A stretch of DNA of 55,641 bases from Chara braunii (lineage: Eukaryota > Streptophyta > Charophyceae > Charales > Characeae): assembly GCA_003427395.1 (NCBI GenBank), contig BFEA01000005.1, forward strand, positions 236,593 to 292,233. The letters are read 5' to 3'. Shown here in pieces: positions 23,691 to 34,846 of the stretch. The first letter of the stretch is position 1. Each line of letters starts with the position of its first letter. The notes below the pieces were generated by a model. The model did not search any database. It was not told where the DNA came from and worked only from the letters and a program-made list of their open reading frames with translations. The position numbers were made by a program, and so were the translations under genes.

Positions 23691-24990
23691 TGAATCCCTC
23701 TAAGTTGAGTGGGTTCAATGCTATGTTTTATTCTTGCATGTTGGGCTGCATGTGTGACCTTTGAGGGCTGGGCCTATCCTAAGTTGGACGGTCCAACCGC
23801 TTGTTTTCTTTTGGGGTTTCTAAATAGGAGGACGAGCGCCCTAAGTTGGGAAGACTCAGATTCCTGATGTTTTTCCTTTGGGTTGCTGAAAATAAGACTG
23901 GGGATATTCTAAGTTGCGTAGACCCAGTTCTGCGTGTGTTTTCTTCTGAGGGGGATAACTACATGAAACTAGGCGTACCCCTAAGTTGGGGCGGCCTAGC
24001 CATAAGCCATGAACTTAAAAGGTAATCCAAAGCATAAAAACTGATATATATATATGTATATATTATACACATCTGACGTACTGGCAGCCTAAGTTGGGAG
24101 GTCCAATCAATAAGTCAGGTATGACAAAAAAAAAAGGAAAGCAAATGAAGAATATAATGTGAAAGTAACCTGGGCAGGCTGAACGTACCCCTAAGTTGGG
24201 GCGGTTCAGTCCTATGTCCATAATAACATAAATGGGGCACAAAGTTAGTATAAAACTTCTTTATTTTTCGTTTTAAACACAATGCAGGGTTGGATGTCTC
24301 CCTAAATTGGGTAGGTTTTACTACCTGCCTAAGAAGAAGGAAAATTATAAAGTTTGTGCGAAATATTTATGGTTGTTTGAACTGTTGTTACGGAGGCTAA
24401 GCGTACCCCTAAGTTGGGGCGGCTTAGTCATACGTCGGCTGTAACTTGTTTAGGCAGATCAGGCGTACCCTTAAGTTAGGGCAGTTTGGTTATATTGCCT
24501 TATGTATCTTAAACTGTTTAGGCTAATTAGGCATACCCCTAAGTTAGGGCGGTCTAGCGATATGCCCTTTGTCGTTAATGTTATGTAGGTTGGACGTACC
24601 CTTAAGTTAGGGCGGTTTGACCATTCATCGTTTGTGTTCGTTGAGGCAGGTTAGACATACCCCTAAGTTGGGGCAGTCTAATCCTATGGCCTACGTAAAC
24701 TTCGTTTAAGGCTGACTAGGCATACCCCTAAGTTGGGGCAGTCTAGTCTTATGCTTCATGTCGTCAGTTAAGCAGAAGTCAGGTGTACTCCTAAGTTGGG
24801 GCGGTCTGGTCATATGCTTTATGTTCACAGTTTATGTTGAGCTGGCCATACCCCTAAGTTGGGGCAGTCTGGACATACGTTTTAGTCATGTAAGCTGGAC
24901 ATACCCCTAAGTTGGGGCAGTCTAGTTGTGCGTATCCTAGTCACTTGCTTAGGCAGATAAGGCGTACCCCTAAGTTGAGGCGGTATGATC
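23691..24990 (+). repeat. LTR 1 stem-loop array (TAAGTT loops), about 18 units
   Basis: Units recur on average every 70-75 bp. Each has an outer stem of 6-8 bp, then GTA or ATA on the 5' side, an inner stem CCCC with GGGG, a TAAGTT hexaloop, then CG or CA on the 3' side. Outer arms vary but keep pairing: CTAGGC (23969) with GCCTAG; CTGAAC (24179) with GTTCAG; CTAAGC (24397) with GCTTAG; GGTTAGAC (24649) with GTCTAATC; GACTAGGC (24714) with GTCTAGTC; AGCTGGAC (24893) with GTCTAGTT. The inner stem also covaries: CCCT with AGGG at 24468 and 24599, TCC with GGA at 23777. Units near 23835, 24081 and 24289 are degenerate. Between units the sequence is unrelated. Confidence 0.85.
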
Positions 24991-25389
24991 CTATGCTATA
25001 GGAAAGGGGGTCATAAAGGGTTAAAAGAATTGAGAGATTAACGAACTACTTGGATCAAACTGATGTGAGATTGAGAGGGATGTTTATTTATGCATATTTA
25101 CGGACTCTCGTTTGGGGGTATCTCTTGGTAGCTTTAGTTGCTTAGATGCTCGCCGAGTGCTAGAACCATAGATAGACTAGAATGGATGATGGGAAGGGAA
25201 GTGTGGGATACGATAGGACTGACCTTACTAGAAGTTAGGATTAGTGGTAGCTCACAATGCCATCTTCAAAAGAGGATTGTGTAAACTATCACCAACTCTA
25301 ACTATCAAGTGAGTGTAAGAAGTTAGTCTCGTGTGTAGTTGTACTTTGTTTTTGCATTTTCAGTTTTGTATAAATTTTGGCAGTCTCCT

Positions 25390-25535
25390 GTTTCTACAGG
25401 AAGTGCCGCCGAAAGTTTTACAAATATGAAAGAGTTAGTCATTTTTTGACATCTGAAAATTCCGAAAAGACACTTTTCATACAGGAAGCGCTAGTAAAAT
25501 TTTGTGAAATTTATAAAGTTAAATTATTTTCTGGT
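25390..25535 (+). repeat. Degenerate GGAAGYGCYGCC repeats (LTR 1)
   Basis: Two weak units around AGGAAGTGCCGCCGAAA and AGGAAGCGCTAGTAAAA correspond to the five-unit series at 32730-33285 in LTR 2. Confidence 0.6.
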
Positions 25536-25536
25536 A

Positions 25537-25864
25537 GGGAAAATTTTGGCAAGATGATATCAAAGTTCTCGAAGACTTTTGAGGAAAGTAAGGTAAACGC
25601 TAGTAAAGGAGATAGGCTATGAAGTGATGTTGACCCTCCATTGATCTTGAAGGAAGTACTTGGTCCGCTTTGGCCTGAACTGTGGTACAAGTCAACAATA
25701 GGGAAAACTTTGGCAAGATGATGTCAAAGTTCTCGAAGACTTTTGAGGAAAGTAAGGTAAACGTTACTAAAGGAGATAGGCTATGAAGTAATGTTGACCC
25801 TCCATTTATCTTGAACGAAGTACTTGTTCCGCTTTGGCCTGAACTGTGGTACAAGTCAATAAAT
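25537..25864 (+). repeat. Tandem duplication, 164-bp period, two copies
   Basis: The block from 25537 is repeated from 25701 with few differences. It is specific to LTR 1. Confidence 0.9.
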
Positions 25865-26352
25865 TAGATTGAAGGTTTGATTCGTTCAGCCTGGTCATAC
25901 GAAAGATCACTCTTCTGTTATCCCTTGCTAACAGGTCGGTTTACGACACAACTTTCCTGCTTCTGCACCTCAACCTAAGGCCTTGAGTCTTGTGGGTTTT
26001 TATGTTTTTTGGGTTTTTCACCCAGATTTTTTTCTGAGTGACAATTTTTAAAGACTGTGTACCTTTATTGAGGGTTGGTGGAAATTGGTTGGGGCTTGCA
26101 TGCATAAGGCAGAGTGTGAGTCGCAAAAACGCAGTAAAGTTGACTTCCTTAGTGTGTGTGTGATGTTATTGTTTGAACTTTGTATGATCGCAGATATGCG
26201 TATAAGATCTTTGGATTGAGTTTGATGATAGTTTGAGTATTGTTCGAATGTTAATAGACAAGCCACACTACTATTGTAAGAGTGATCGTCTGAAACTACA
26301 CAAATTTTTGCTTGAACTACCTTTGCCTAGCATAATTATAAAGGGAACCCTA

Positions 26353-26411
26353 CAGTAGTTGTGAGAAGTGATAGTCCCATATTTCATAACCCCTCATATA
26401 TGTATATGTAC
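26353..26411 (+). promoter_or_regulatory. Promoter-like block of LTR 1
   Basis: GTTGTGAGAAGTGATAGTC is followed after about 20 bases by CATATATGTATATG. The same pair of motifs occurs in LTRs 2 and 3 before a cleaner TATA box, so this is the likely promoter position, somewhat eroded here. Confidence 0.35.
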
Positions 26412-27065
26412 ACATTGCCACTTACATATACGCATACTTTCAGTATTTGTACGGTCTGCTATAACCTCGTGCGAGAGTTAAACAAATTATGTCTTGAGAG
26501 AAAAATGGGATTCTCTTTTACCCTTTTGCTCTTTAGAGAATTATTATGGTTGAACGTTGTTGTCCGTGACAACTGTCAAAATCAAACCCTCTGATTTATC
26601 TCCAGGACCTGAACGATGAAGCTTGTCTCCAAGGCCACGAGAGCTGACTGCCACAATGGACCGCAACCTATGTACCACCCACTCTCCGCAGGGTGTAGAA
26701 GACGGTGTGGTGATCAACCGCCTTGGTGGTTGTCTAGTGTCGAGAGATTAACCCCTCAAGGCGCATGTCAGCCGACACTTGAGTGTTGAAACGGGACCCC
26801 AGAGACTATCGAGGGTCGTGTAATTATAGGTACTACATAGTAGTCCGTTGTTGCGACTGCGTACGGATGCTTGTATTGCTAGTCGATATGAGAAAGGCCT
26901 AGCGTTTCCATAATTTTATCTTGAGTTTTGTGCATGACGCCTAACCGATATTCATGTTAAGAGGTTATGGGTCGGATACTGAAGGGACTAGGAGAGTTTC
27001 GTTTTTGTGTGTATTTCAATTTTGTGTGGTGTAACGCGTGGTGAGTGGAATGCGTTATCGGTGCG

Positions 27066-27085
27066 AATACCCTTACAAGGATATC
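27066..27085 (+). promoter_or_regulatory. LTR +10 palindrome (LTR 2)
   Basis: AATACCCTTACAAGGATATC, at +10 of the LTR, with two changes in the right arm. Confidence 0.7.
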
Positions 27086-27991
27086 CACCCTAGTTTTTGC
27101 AAGCAACATAAAGTAAGTTTGAATTAAAAATTAAGTACACCACATGAGGCGCAGGTGAGGCTGTGATTTACGTTGACTAGGTGGCCGACTAGAGCAGAGA
27201 GTGTGTGGGCGCGCGCGATTTTATCTCTTGATGATTGAAGAACCGGCGTGATCACTGACCAAATTTTTTTTTGTTCTGATTAAACTAGGACTAAAGAAAT
27301 TTTTGTCTTTTGATTGATGCGCTTATCGGTGACTCGTGCGTATGTGCGGAGGACGACATTGACAACAATGTGACGTTGGAGGCGTTTTGGTAAATCTACA
27401 CGTCGCGCAGTATCTATTTTTGTAGGGGTCAATCGATGCTAGACTCAGCCTTGGGCCCAGTAGTATCGGTTATAGCATCGGACTTTCATCAGAGAGATTC
27501 AGGGATCGAGATCGAACGACGATGACGTGGGAATATCAGAGTAGAGAGAAGGGATCGAGGGGTTGAGGGCCCGGCGACGCTATCCCCCTTGATATTGTCG
27601 TCGGCGACATCGGGACAGTACTAGCGGTTCCTTTTTCTTATCCGTCGTCCGACGCTTAATTTTTCCTGAATAATTTCTCTTTCGGTTTTCAAGATAGGCG
27701 CGGTATCGGTTTTAGGGGTCATCGTGGCAGTCGAGGACCTTGCGCGCACCCCTCTTTTTGGTTGACTTACTAATTCCTATGTATTCGGGGTGCCAGTAAA
27801 ATCCCTATGTCTTATTTGACTTGAAACGCGGGCTGACGAGTGCAATGAGCATGTGAGTCGGTGGGCGATTAGCCCACAAGGTGGGGGAAACCCAGACGGT
27901 CCGGGCTCTATGAGGGCGTGCCGCCCACCAGCCTCGGATTGCTACGGGAGGTTAAGAGTGTGAGCATGTCCGTTGGGATCAGAAAGGAGAG

Positions 27992-28168
27992 GTCACCATG
28001 GGTGAGTCTGCAGCGGTATTGTTTGCGTGGGAGGTGTACGTGGGACCCTCCACCACGACGGTCCACAAGGTTCTCATTGAATATCTATTGCTGCCACCAA
28101 GATCTGTGTCGGGGGCCCGCCCCCGGCACTGTGACCTCTGTCCGTGTCTAGGCCATGGGGCTTGAGGA
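27992..28168 (+). CDS. Possible small LTR ORF with Cys/His motif (58 aa)
   Basis: An ATG in a good context (GGTCACC before ATGG) opens a 58-codon frame ending GHGA and stop. It carries a CDLC, PC, GH string that resembles half a zinc knuckle. The same frame is open in LTR 3 (about 43049-43225) with substitutions but no stop. LTR partners share ancestry and began identical, so conservation is weak evidence. It could be a chance frame, a relic of a captured Gag piece, or a short upstream ORF. Confidence 0.18.
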
Positions 28169-29283
28169 GGAAGTGGGCTCTGCCTAAGAGGGATGAGCCA
28201 GGAGAAACCCGACAGAGGGCTGACAACGAGGGGCGACATGCGAATCGCTCGTCAGGCCTGGGCTGTAGAGGCAGGGGACGAACCGTAGAGTAGCCGGCCA
28301 CAATAGAGAACCCCTTGCATAGCGTTTAGGGCGGACTGCGCTAGGCACTGTGGGACTATTGTGGGCGGAAAGCTGCGTTAGTAGCTGAGGTAGAGCGGGG
28401 CGGACTGAGGGTCGGACGCAACGGCGAAGGGCAAGTTAGGGAGGAATAGACCCAGGCGCGAATTCGCGCTGGGTGCATTCAACACAAGGAGAAACAGAGA
28501 TGGTCAGATGGTGAGTCGGGGCGCAACAGGGGAGAGTGGCCTCACGCGGTACTTCATAGTTTTAAGCGAGAAGAGTATAGTTTTGGAGGTTTTGAGGGAG
28601 GGCGATTTCAGGTATGAAGTTAGTTTTTTACTTAGATTAGTAGATATAGAGGTAGGAAGAAAAAGGGTCACACGGAGCTATGGCGGAGGGAGAAGACGAT
28701 GAGAGCGATAAGTTTGAATCTAGCTCGATCCTCGATGGATTCGAGCGGGATAAGAAGCAAAGTGGGGGTTTTAAGGTCGGGCGAGCGTAGTGGTAATGTT
28801 AGTTTTGATGCTAGGTTAGTAGAATTAGAGTTAGTAGAGAAAAGGCTTCTGCGAAGAGATGGCGGACGCAAAGAAGATAATAAAGGTTGAAGAGTGTGTA
28901 CCCCGCTCGTTTCTGAACGAAAGCGGGCAAGGAAAGATCCAGATCAGGGGTTTTTGACGAGGGCGACCTCGATTCCGCCATTAGTTTGAGTAGGAAGTCC
29001 GTAGAATCGAAGTTAATAGAGAAAAACGGTGTGTGGAGGAGACGAAGAGGAGGAATGGAAAAAGAAAGAAAGAAGGTAGTTCGCCTGTCTATCTATGAAA
29101 TCAAGTGAATAGAGGCTCTAGGTAGGAGTTTTTGGCCATCGCGAGCTCGATGGCGGGGTTACTTTTTATGATGGTGTAGCATTTAGTTCGACATGAGCGC
29201 TGGGAGCTACATGGCCTACTATGGCGGAATATCGAAAGAGAGTGATGAGAAAGACAGTATCGGCTTGTGGAAGAATCAAAACG

Positions 29284-29799
29284 GGAGATAAGGAGGAAGT
29301 GTTGGAGAAGGAGGTTAGAAAGGGAGGGGAGAGATGCTAGTTGGAGGTTTTTGGGGTAGGCAACCCCAGATCTGTGGTTAGATTAGGCGGAGAATTAATA
29401 GAAGGGAAGTTAGTATTAAAAAGGGGGCAATTGAGTGTCAGGAGAAAGCGATAAGGAGATAAGGAGGAAGTGTTGGAGAAGGAGGTTAGAAAGGGACGGG
29501 AGAGATGCTAGTTGGAGGTTTTTGGGGTAGGCAACCCCAGATCTGTGGTTAGATTAGGCGGAGAATTAATAGAAGGGAAGTTAGTATTAAAAAGGGGGGC
29601 AATTGAGTGTCAGGAGAAAGCGATAAGGAGATAAGGAGGAAGTGTTGGAGAAGGAGGTTAGAAAGGGACGGGAGAGATGCTAGTTGGAGGTTTTTGGGGT
29701 AGGCAACCCCAGATCTGTGGTTAGATTAGGCGGAGAATTAATAGAAGGGAAGTTAGTATTAAAAAGGGGGGCACTTGAGTGTCAGGAGAAAGCGATAAG
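29284..29799 (+). repeat. Tandem triplication, ~171-bp period
   Basis: Three near-identical units start at 29284, 29455 and 29627. The partner LTR has one unit (about 44338-44510), so the expansion happened after insertion or during copying. Confidence 0.92.
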
Positions 29800-31689
29800 A
29801 TGGAGGCGATGACTCATATCTCGCCCGTTTTCTGAGTAGAAGCGGGCGAACGAAGACTCTTGTTTGGGATTTGCGGGCGTGGCGAATCTGATGGTAGCAT
29901 CAGTTTTTGTGTTGAAGTAGTGGGCCAGCCTACATCAGTAGTGGGGGCTGCGTGCTCGTTAACCCCGCTCGGTTGGTCGGGCCGCCTGTGGCTCCGCAAC
30001 TGTTCATCGCTTGACGAGATCGAAGAACCGTCGTTACTTTACTCATCCTCGTACCTGCTACCGGGGTCGACATCGGGACCCTGCTGCTCGTTAAACTGGT
30101 GTACCTAGTTTCGATCCAGCGGAAGGGGGGCATCCGACTTTGTTTATGTTTATCCCAGGAAGTAGCTTGAGGATAGACGTGGGATTAGAGGCCTAGCTAT
30201 TGGCCGATGCACTGCCCGTCTTGACGATGGGGGTGACCTCCTGCTAGCTCCCTGTGTGCATGGTTGAAAAGCAGCGAGTATTTCTATGATCTAGCAGATG
30301 ATTCATTATGATCATGCTATTCTGGCAATGGAGGTGGTGTGGGGCCAGCCGCAGGGGAGAGAGTGAACCGACGTACTGTTTGCAACCTATCGAGTACACA
30401 GATACGGCGGGCTAAGTTGGATCGTGTGGTATACTCACTACATTCCATTGGGACAAGTCTCGGAGGGGGAGGAAAGGAGTATATGCCCACCTGCTGTTGC
30501 ACCATTCAGCTGTGGCTGTTAGCTGATTAGGTCCTTCCTGTCCGTAGGCATTGCAGTGCTGCCCATAACTACCACGGTCAGTTGAGTTCTCATATGTGTG
30601 GGGTTTTTGTGTATACGGTGAAGTGGTGTCTGTGGTGCATGATCGTTTGTGGTCGGTGGAGTGGCGTTACCGGCTTAAATTTTGCTAACATGATAGAGTC
30701 TAACTTGTTGTACGACTACTGCAGTTGCTGAGGATCTGGTACGGTTGCTGCCGTAGGGTCTCCTCCATGAGTGTTGCGGTTCATCTCACACTAAAGTGTA
30801 AACAAACTATAGACTAGGATAACCTGCGTTATACAACAATGAAGTCGCTTGACTTTGATTGTTGTTACTGCAGTAGTATTGTCAGTACTACGGCATCGCG
30901 ACATGCCAGTTGTGGGGGAGGGAGGAAGCAGGTCAGACTGTTGACCAGTGCGCTACTTATCCTACTGATCAAAGTAGCAGAAACCCAGCCGAAAGCTGAG
31001 AACTCAATAAAGGCTGCACAACCGGTATCTGTATACAATCTGCCTACTGCATGGCCAACAAGGCCGCATTGCCATTCTATTGTTGCGAGAGAAAAGGGGC
31101 TACTATTACAAGCTGAAGGATCATTAGGGGACCGACAGTGGGACGGTTAACTTCGGTTTGACCAGACTACTGCATGTTCTGGCTACCATTGTGGGACCCT
31201 CAGGCGATAGAAGGTAACGAGGCCCTCTCATAGGAGTTGAGTCAGTCCCTCTCTCGTATCTCAAACGCCTGAAACCCCTCCATTTATCCTTCTAACTATA
31301 AGTCTAATCTTGTTCTGAGAGGAAGGCGGCAGGCGGGATTGCAACCAGTAGGACCGCAACAAGACTCTGTGGGGAGTCAACCCACGGATTGCGTGAGCTC
31401 TGACGGAACTCAGGAAAAGTTCTGGAGGCAAGGAATTGGAAGGTAACCATTGCTCTCCCTTTATAGACCCTATTATAACCCCTATTTGTATTCCTTGCTA
31501 TGTTTTGGCTGAGTATATTGAGTGCGCCTTTGCTTTGACTTTTTAGTTCGACTTTCAGGACACAAACCAGGCTAAGTAAAGGAATGTATGTACAATGTCA
31601 GTTCCAGTTTTATTTTTTGATTGAAAGCATATTGTGGGATTGCATCTGGGGGAAAGGTGGGAGAAAGTCAGTATTGCATGTTTGACTGG

Positions 31690-32421
31690 GTCAACCAGAG
31701 GCTCGGAGAGTCTCCATAAGATTCGAGGGCCCAGTGCTATGTTTATTTTCGATTGTCTGGAAGACCAGACTGGTTCCCATAAGATTGGGTGGTCTGGTTG
31801 CTTTGACTTGTGAGGGCTGCATGCGTTTGATATTTTTAGGGACCAAGCATTTTTTCATAAGATTGGATGATTTGGTTACGTTGCTTTCATTGGGTTTTTG
31901 ATGTTTTGTTAGTTTCTGAAAGAGAGTTGGACATCTTCCATAAGATTGGATGACCTTGACTCTCTCTTGTTTTATTCTGAAAGGGAATTCATGCAAAGGA
32001 TTGGACATGTTCCCATAAGATTGGGTGGTCTAGTCTGGAGCCACGCACATGCTGAAACAAAAAGGTTAAATTTGTTTATATCTTATACTACATATTTATG
32101 AACAGACCAGTCATACATTTTTCCATAAGATTTGATAATCTGACTATAACTTATCACCAACTAAAGAGAGTATGAATTAAGAATAAAACTGTGGTAAAAA
32201 GGGACAGGCTGAATCTTGATCTAAGATGACCGGTTCAGTCATATGTTGCCTTAAAAGACAAAGTGCAGAAAAATATATATAACTTGGATACTTAAATGGT
32301 TCATGACGATTAGGGTGACCTAGTCACATGCCCAAAGAAGAGAAAAGTTGTAGTGTACTGTGTTTATGTATATTCAATGACTAAGTTAGACAAATTTCCA
32401 TAAGATTGGGTGGTCTAGCTT
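31690..32421 (+). repeat. LTR 2 stem-loop array (TAAGAT loops), about 9 units
   Basis: The usual unit is an outer stem of 7-9 bp, about five bases, an inner stem CCCA with TGGG, a TAAGAT hexaloop, then TG and the closing arm. Clear units: ACCAGAC (31764) with GTCTGGT (31792); AGAGAGT (31921) with ACTCTCT (31959), whose inner stem is TCCA with TGGA; GATTGGAC (31999) with GTCTAGTC (32028); AAGTTAGAC (32383) with GTCTAGCTT (32413). Two units lack the usual core but still fold: GGCTGAATC (32207) with GGTTCAGTC (32232), and GATTAGG (32308) with CCTAGTC (32319). Non-standard pairs in these arms are G-T on the plus strand. Confidence 0.82.
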
Positions 32422-32729
32422 TATGTCCTATGTAAGCTGGGTATAAAGGGATAAATCATTGAAAGATTATAAACTATTGTTTGTTAAGAGGACTTTGGGG
32501 ATGGTAAGAGTACTTACCTTTGTGGTTTTGTCTGCATGTGACTAAGTGAAGCTACTACTTAGTTTGAGTTTTTGGTTGATAGGTAGTTGCTTTACTTGCT
32601 CGCCACGTGCTAGAGCCATAAAAGTTAGTTTCAATTGCTGCATTTTCTGAGTTAAGCTTATTTTACTTAGGTCAATTTCTGCATTTTCTGGGATCTTTTT
32701 GTGATGCTTGGTCTTGTATAAATCTTGGT

Positions 32730-33285
32730 AAGCCAATTTCTCTATGGGAATCGATGCCAAAATTTCTACAAAACCAATGAGTTAGTCAGATTTTATATGT
32801 TTCAGGGTCCAGTTTTTCTGACTTTTTAACTTAGTAAAAATTTGGGAAGCCTCCGTTTTTAAAGGGAGTGCTGCCCAAATTTTTGTTAATGCAGGGAGTT
32901 TGACAAAATTAGACTTTGAGAAGTCAAAATCATTTTTTGATTCTGAACTTAGCTTTGCATAAAACTTGAAATAACACTTTTTCTGCGGGAAGCGCTGCCA
33001 AAATTTTTACAAATTTAAGGAGTTAGTTAAATTTTGTCTTATTTGAACTCATGTCTTGTTTCTGAGTTCATATCTGACTTAGTATAAATTTGGGAAGTCT
33101 ACCTTTCTAAAGAAAGTGCTGCCAAAATTTTTACTAATTTAGGGAGTTAGACAAATTTTGACTTTCCAGAATTATAGTTTGAATTTTGTTTTCGTATTTG
33201 AGTTATTACAAATTCTGAGAAGACACTTTTCTTACGGGAAGCGCTGCCGAAATTTTTCTTAGATTAGAGGAGTTAGATTATATTT
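32730..33285 (+). repeat. Degenerate ~110-bp repeats (GGAAGYGCTGCC)
   Basis: Five diverged units share a core like GGGAAGCGCTGCCAAAATTTT followed by a GGAGTTAGA-type motif. The series recurs in LTR 3 (about 47440-48150) and, reduced, in LTR 1. It does not code. Confidence 0.75.
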
Positions 33286-33902
33286 TGGGAGAGTGGCAAT
33301 TCAAGCGATCCACTCTGCATAAAGGAGATTTTGCTAAAGATCTACCCTTTCTTTAGACACTGACTTAGGGGTAGACGCAGTACGATGATTTTTGGTAGAA
33401 TCATGATATGGAGATTACTCTCGATTTAGACTCATAGATTTAGCTTGGGGATTGGTCTGTCTTGTGTGACATGTCCTCTTGATGGATTGATTCAGGATTT
33501 GGGCTAGATTCAACTTGATCATACAAGAATCATCTTTTGTTATCACTGATAACAGGTCGGTTGTTGATTCGTTGGTTTACGATTCAACTTCAATCCACTC
33601 TTGTCACTCAACCTAAAGACTTTAGCCCTGTGGTTCGAAATGTTTCATTGTGTTTTTACCCGGACTTTATTAAATGGTCATTTAACAAAGGTACTGAATA
33701 TTTTATTGCTGGAAGGGTGCGCTAAGGTTGAGGTTTATGTGGCTAAAGCAAGCGGTGTGAGCGCAGAGAATGCTTGAAGTTGAGCCCGTGTAGTGCATGA
33801 ACTTTGGTTGAATCTTTGATGTGATTGCAAGTATGTTTGGTGTTTCAGATTGTGGATTTGACTGACTGCAATCATACAGATATATATGGATGAGAGGAGT
33901 CT

Positions 33903-33957
33903 AACTGTGATTGTGAGAAGTGATCGTCACGTATTTCTAACCCTTTATATACATGTA
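33903..33957 (+). promoter_or_regulatory. Promoter-like block and TATA box of LTR 2
   Basis: GTGAGAAGTGATCGTCACGT is followed by CCCTTTATATACATG, a good TATA box at 33944-33954. Both are kept in LTR 3 (48790-48840) and recognisable in LTR 1. If it is the promoter, U3 is about 6.9 kb and R plus U5 about 1 kb, which puts the stem-loop array in the 3' part of the genomic RNA. Confidence 0.4.
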
Positions 33958-34732
33958 AATACATATGTCTTAAGTGTTTCGCGCGACCTACTGCACGCAA
34001 GGGTTAAACAGATTATGTTTTTAACAGAAAAGGGAGATCCCTTGTTATCCTTTGTTTTTTAAAGGTTTTTATTGTTGAACGTTGTAGTCCGTGACAACCG
34101 TCAAAGTCAAACCCCTTGATTTCTCTTAGGCCCTGGATGATAGAACTGGTCTCCAGGGAAATAAGAGACGATTGTCACCACAGGTATGAACCTGTGTACC
34201 ACCCTCTCTTCGTAGGGTGCAGAAGAGGGTGTGGGCGTCGAGAGATCAATCCCTCAAGGCGCGTGTCAGCCGACACTTGAGTGTCAAATGCGACCCTCGG
34301 GATTAACGAGGACCGCACGAGTATGGGTACTACATAGTACGCCATCATTGCGACTGCTTACGTATGCGTGCATGGCAAGTCGATATGAGTTAGCTCTGCG
34401 TTCGCGCGGTTTTATACTAAGTCTCGCGCGTGACGCCCATCCGATTTCCACATCGAAAAGTTATCGGATGGGTACTGAGGGACTAGGAGTGTTGCCACGT
34501 TGTTTGTCTTGTGTTGGTTTGTATATATGTGTGTATGTGTGTTTATTTATTTTTATGTTCTTTAGAGTGGTATGCGTGTGGTGTGTGTGAGATGTGTCCT
34601 AGTCGACCGACGACGAGTCGCGCTTGGGACCTCAACCACCCAAGGCGTCGGTTCGCGTGAGGGTCTGATAGAGGCATAAAATCGCTCGTACCCCCTATGC
34701 TACAACGAACGAGAAACGTCATCGGTTGGTCC

Positions 34733-34846
34733 ACCTCTGCGATTGCAGCTGATCAGCTTTCGTACTGTGGACTGGTAGCTCGGCGGGGATACGCCCACCG
34801 AAGGAAGGTGACAACTCCCGTAAGGTAGAGGTAAGTCGTGCCTCGC
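34733..34846 (+). promoter_or_regulatory. Conserved structured leader domain with splice donor (LTR 2)
   Basis: ACCTCT (34733) pairs with AGAGGT (34827). Inside are GCGATTGCA, GGTAGCTCGGCGGGGATAC and the stem CACC with GGTG. The closing arm reads AGAG then GTAAGT, a perfect plant 5' splice site, and also forms GAGGT with GCCTC. The arrangement is shared with element 0 and LTR 1. It lies about 190 bases before the primer-binding site, so splicing from here would remove the long leader ahead of the ORFs. Confidence 0.5.

Larger units (their letters stand above)
18858..27055 (+). mobile_element. Giant solo LTR, left part (LTR 1)
   Basis: It starts TGTCGG inside chromovirus pol; its far end, GCTCGACA, is at 49547. 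TGTCG and CGACA are the terminal inverted repeats shared by the family. The flanks CCAG (18854-18857) and TCAG (49548-49551) are a likely 4-bp target duplication with one transition. The left part aligns with the 27056 LTR in order: +10 palindrome, the ggggttgaggg block (20190 and 27550), the TTTTCGGGGT/TTTTTGGGGT-containing block (21075 and 29520), the block at 23180-23480 (31180-31450), a stem-loop array, the aacaggtcggt block, and the TATA region. It then stops at 27055, where the complete element is inserted. With its right part it totals about 8.7 kb. It is distinctly more diverged from LTRs 2 and 3 than they are from each other. Confidence 0.78.

Noticed and set aside
23691-24990. A CRISPR-like pattern of short repeats separated by unrelated spacers
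   Set aside because: The repeat core is only about 20 bases, units vary in their arms, spacing is irregular, there are no cas genes, and the context is a eukaryotic LTR. Stem-loop array is the better reading.
34754-34800. tRNA-like A box (TAGCTCGGCGGGG) suggesting a tRNA-derived promoter in the leader
   Set aside because: No B box and no cloverleaf could be found in any of the three copies. The conserved string is more likely part of the leader fold.
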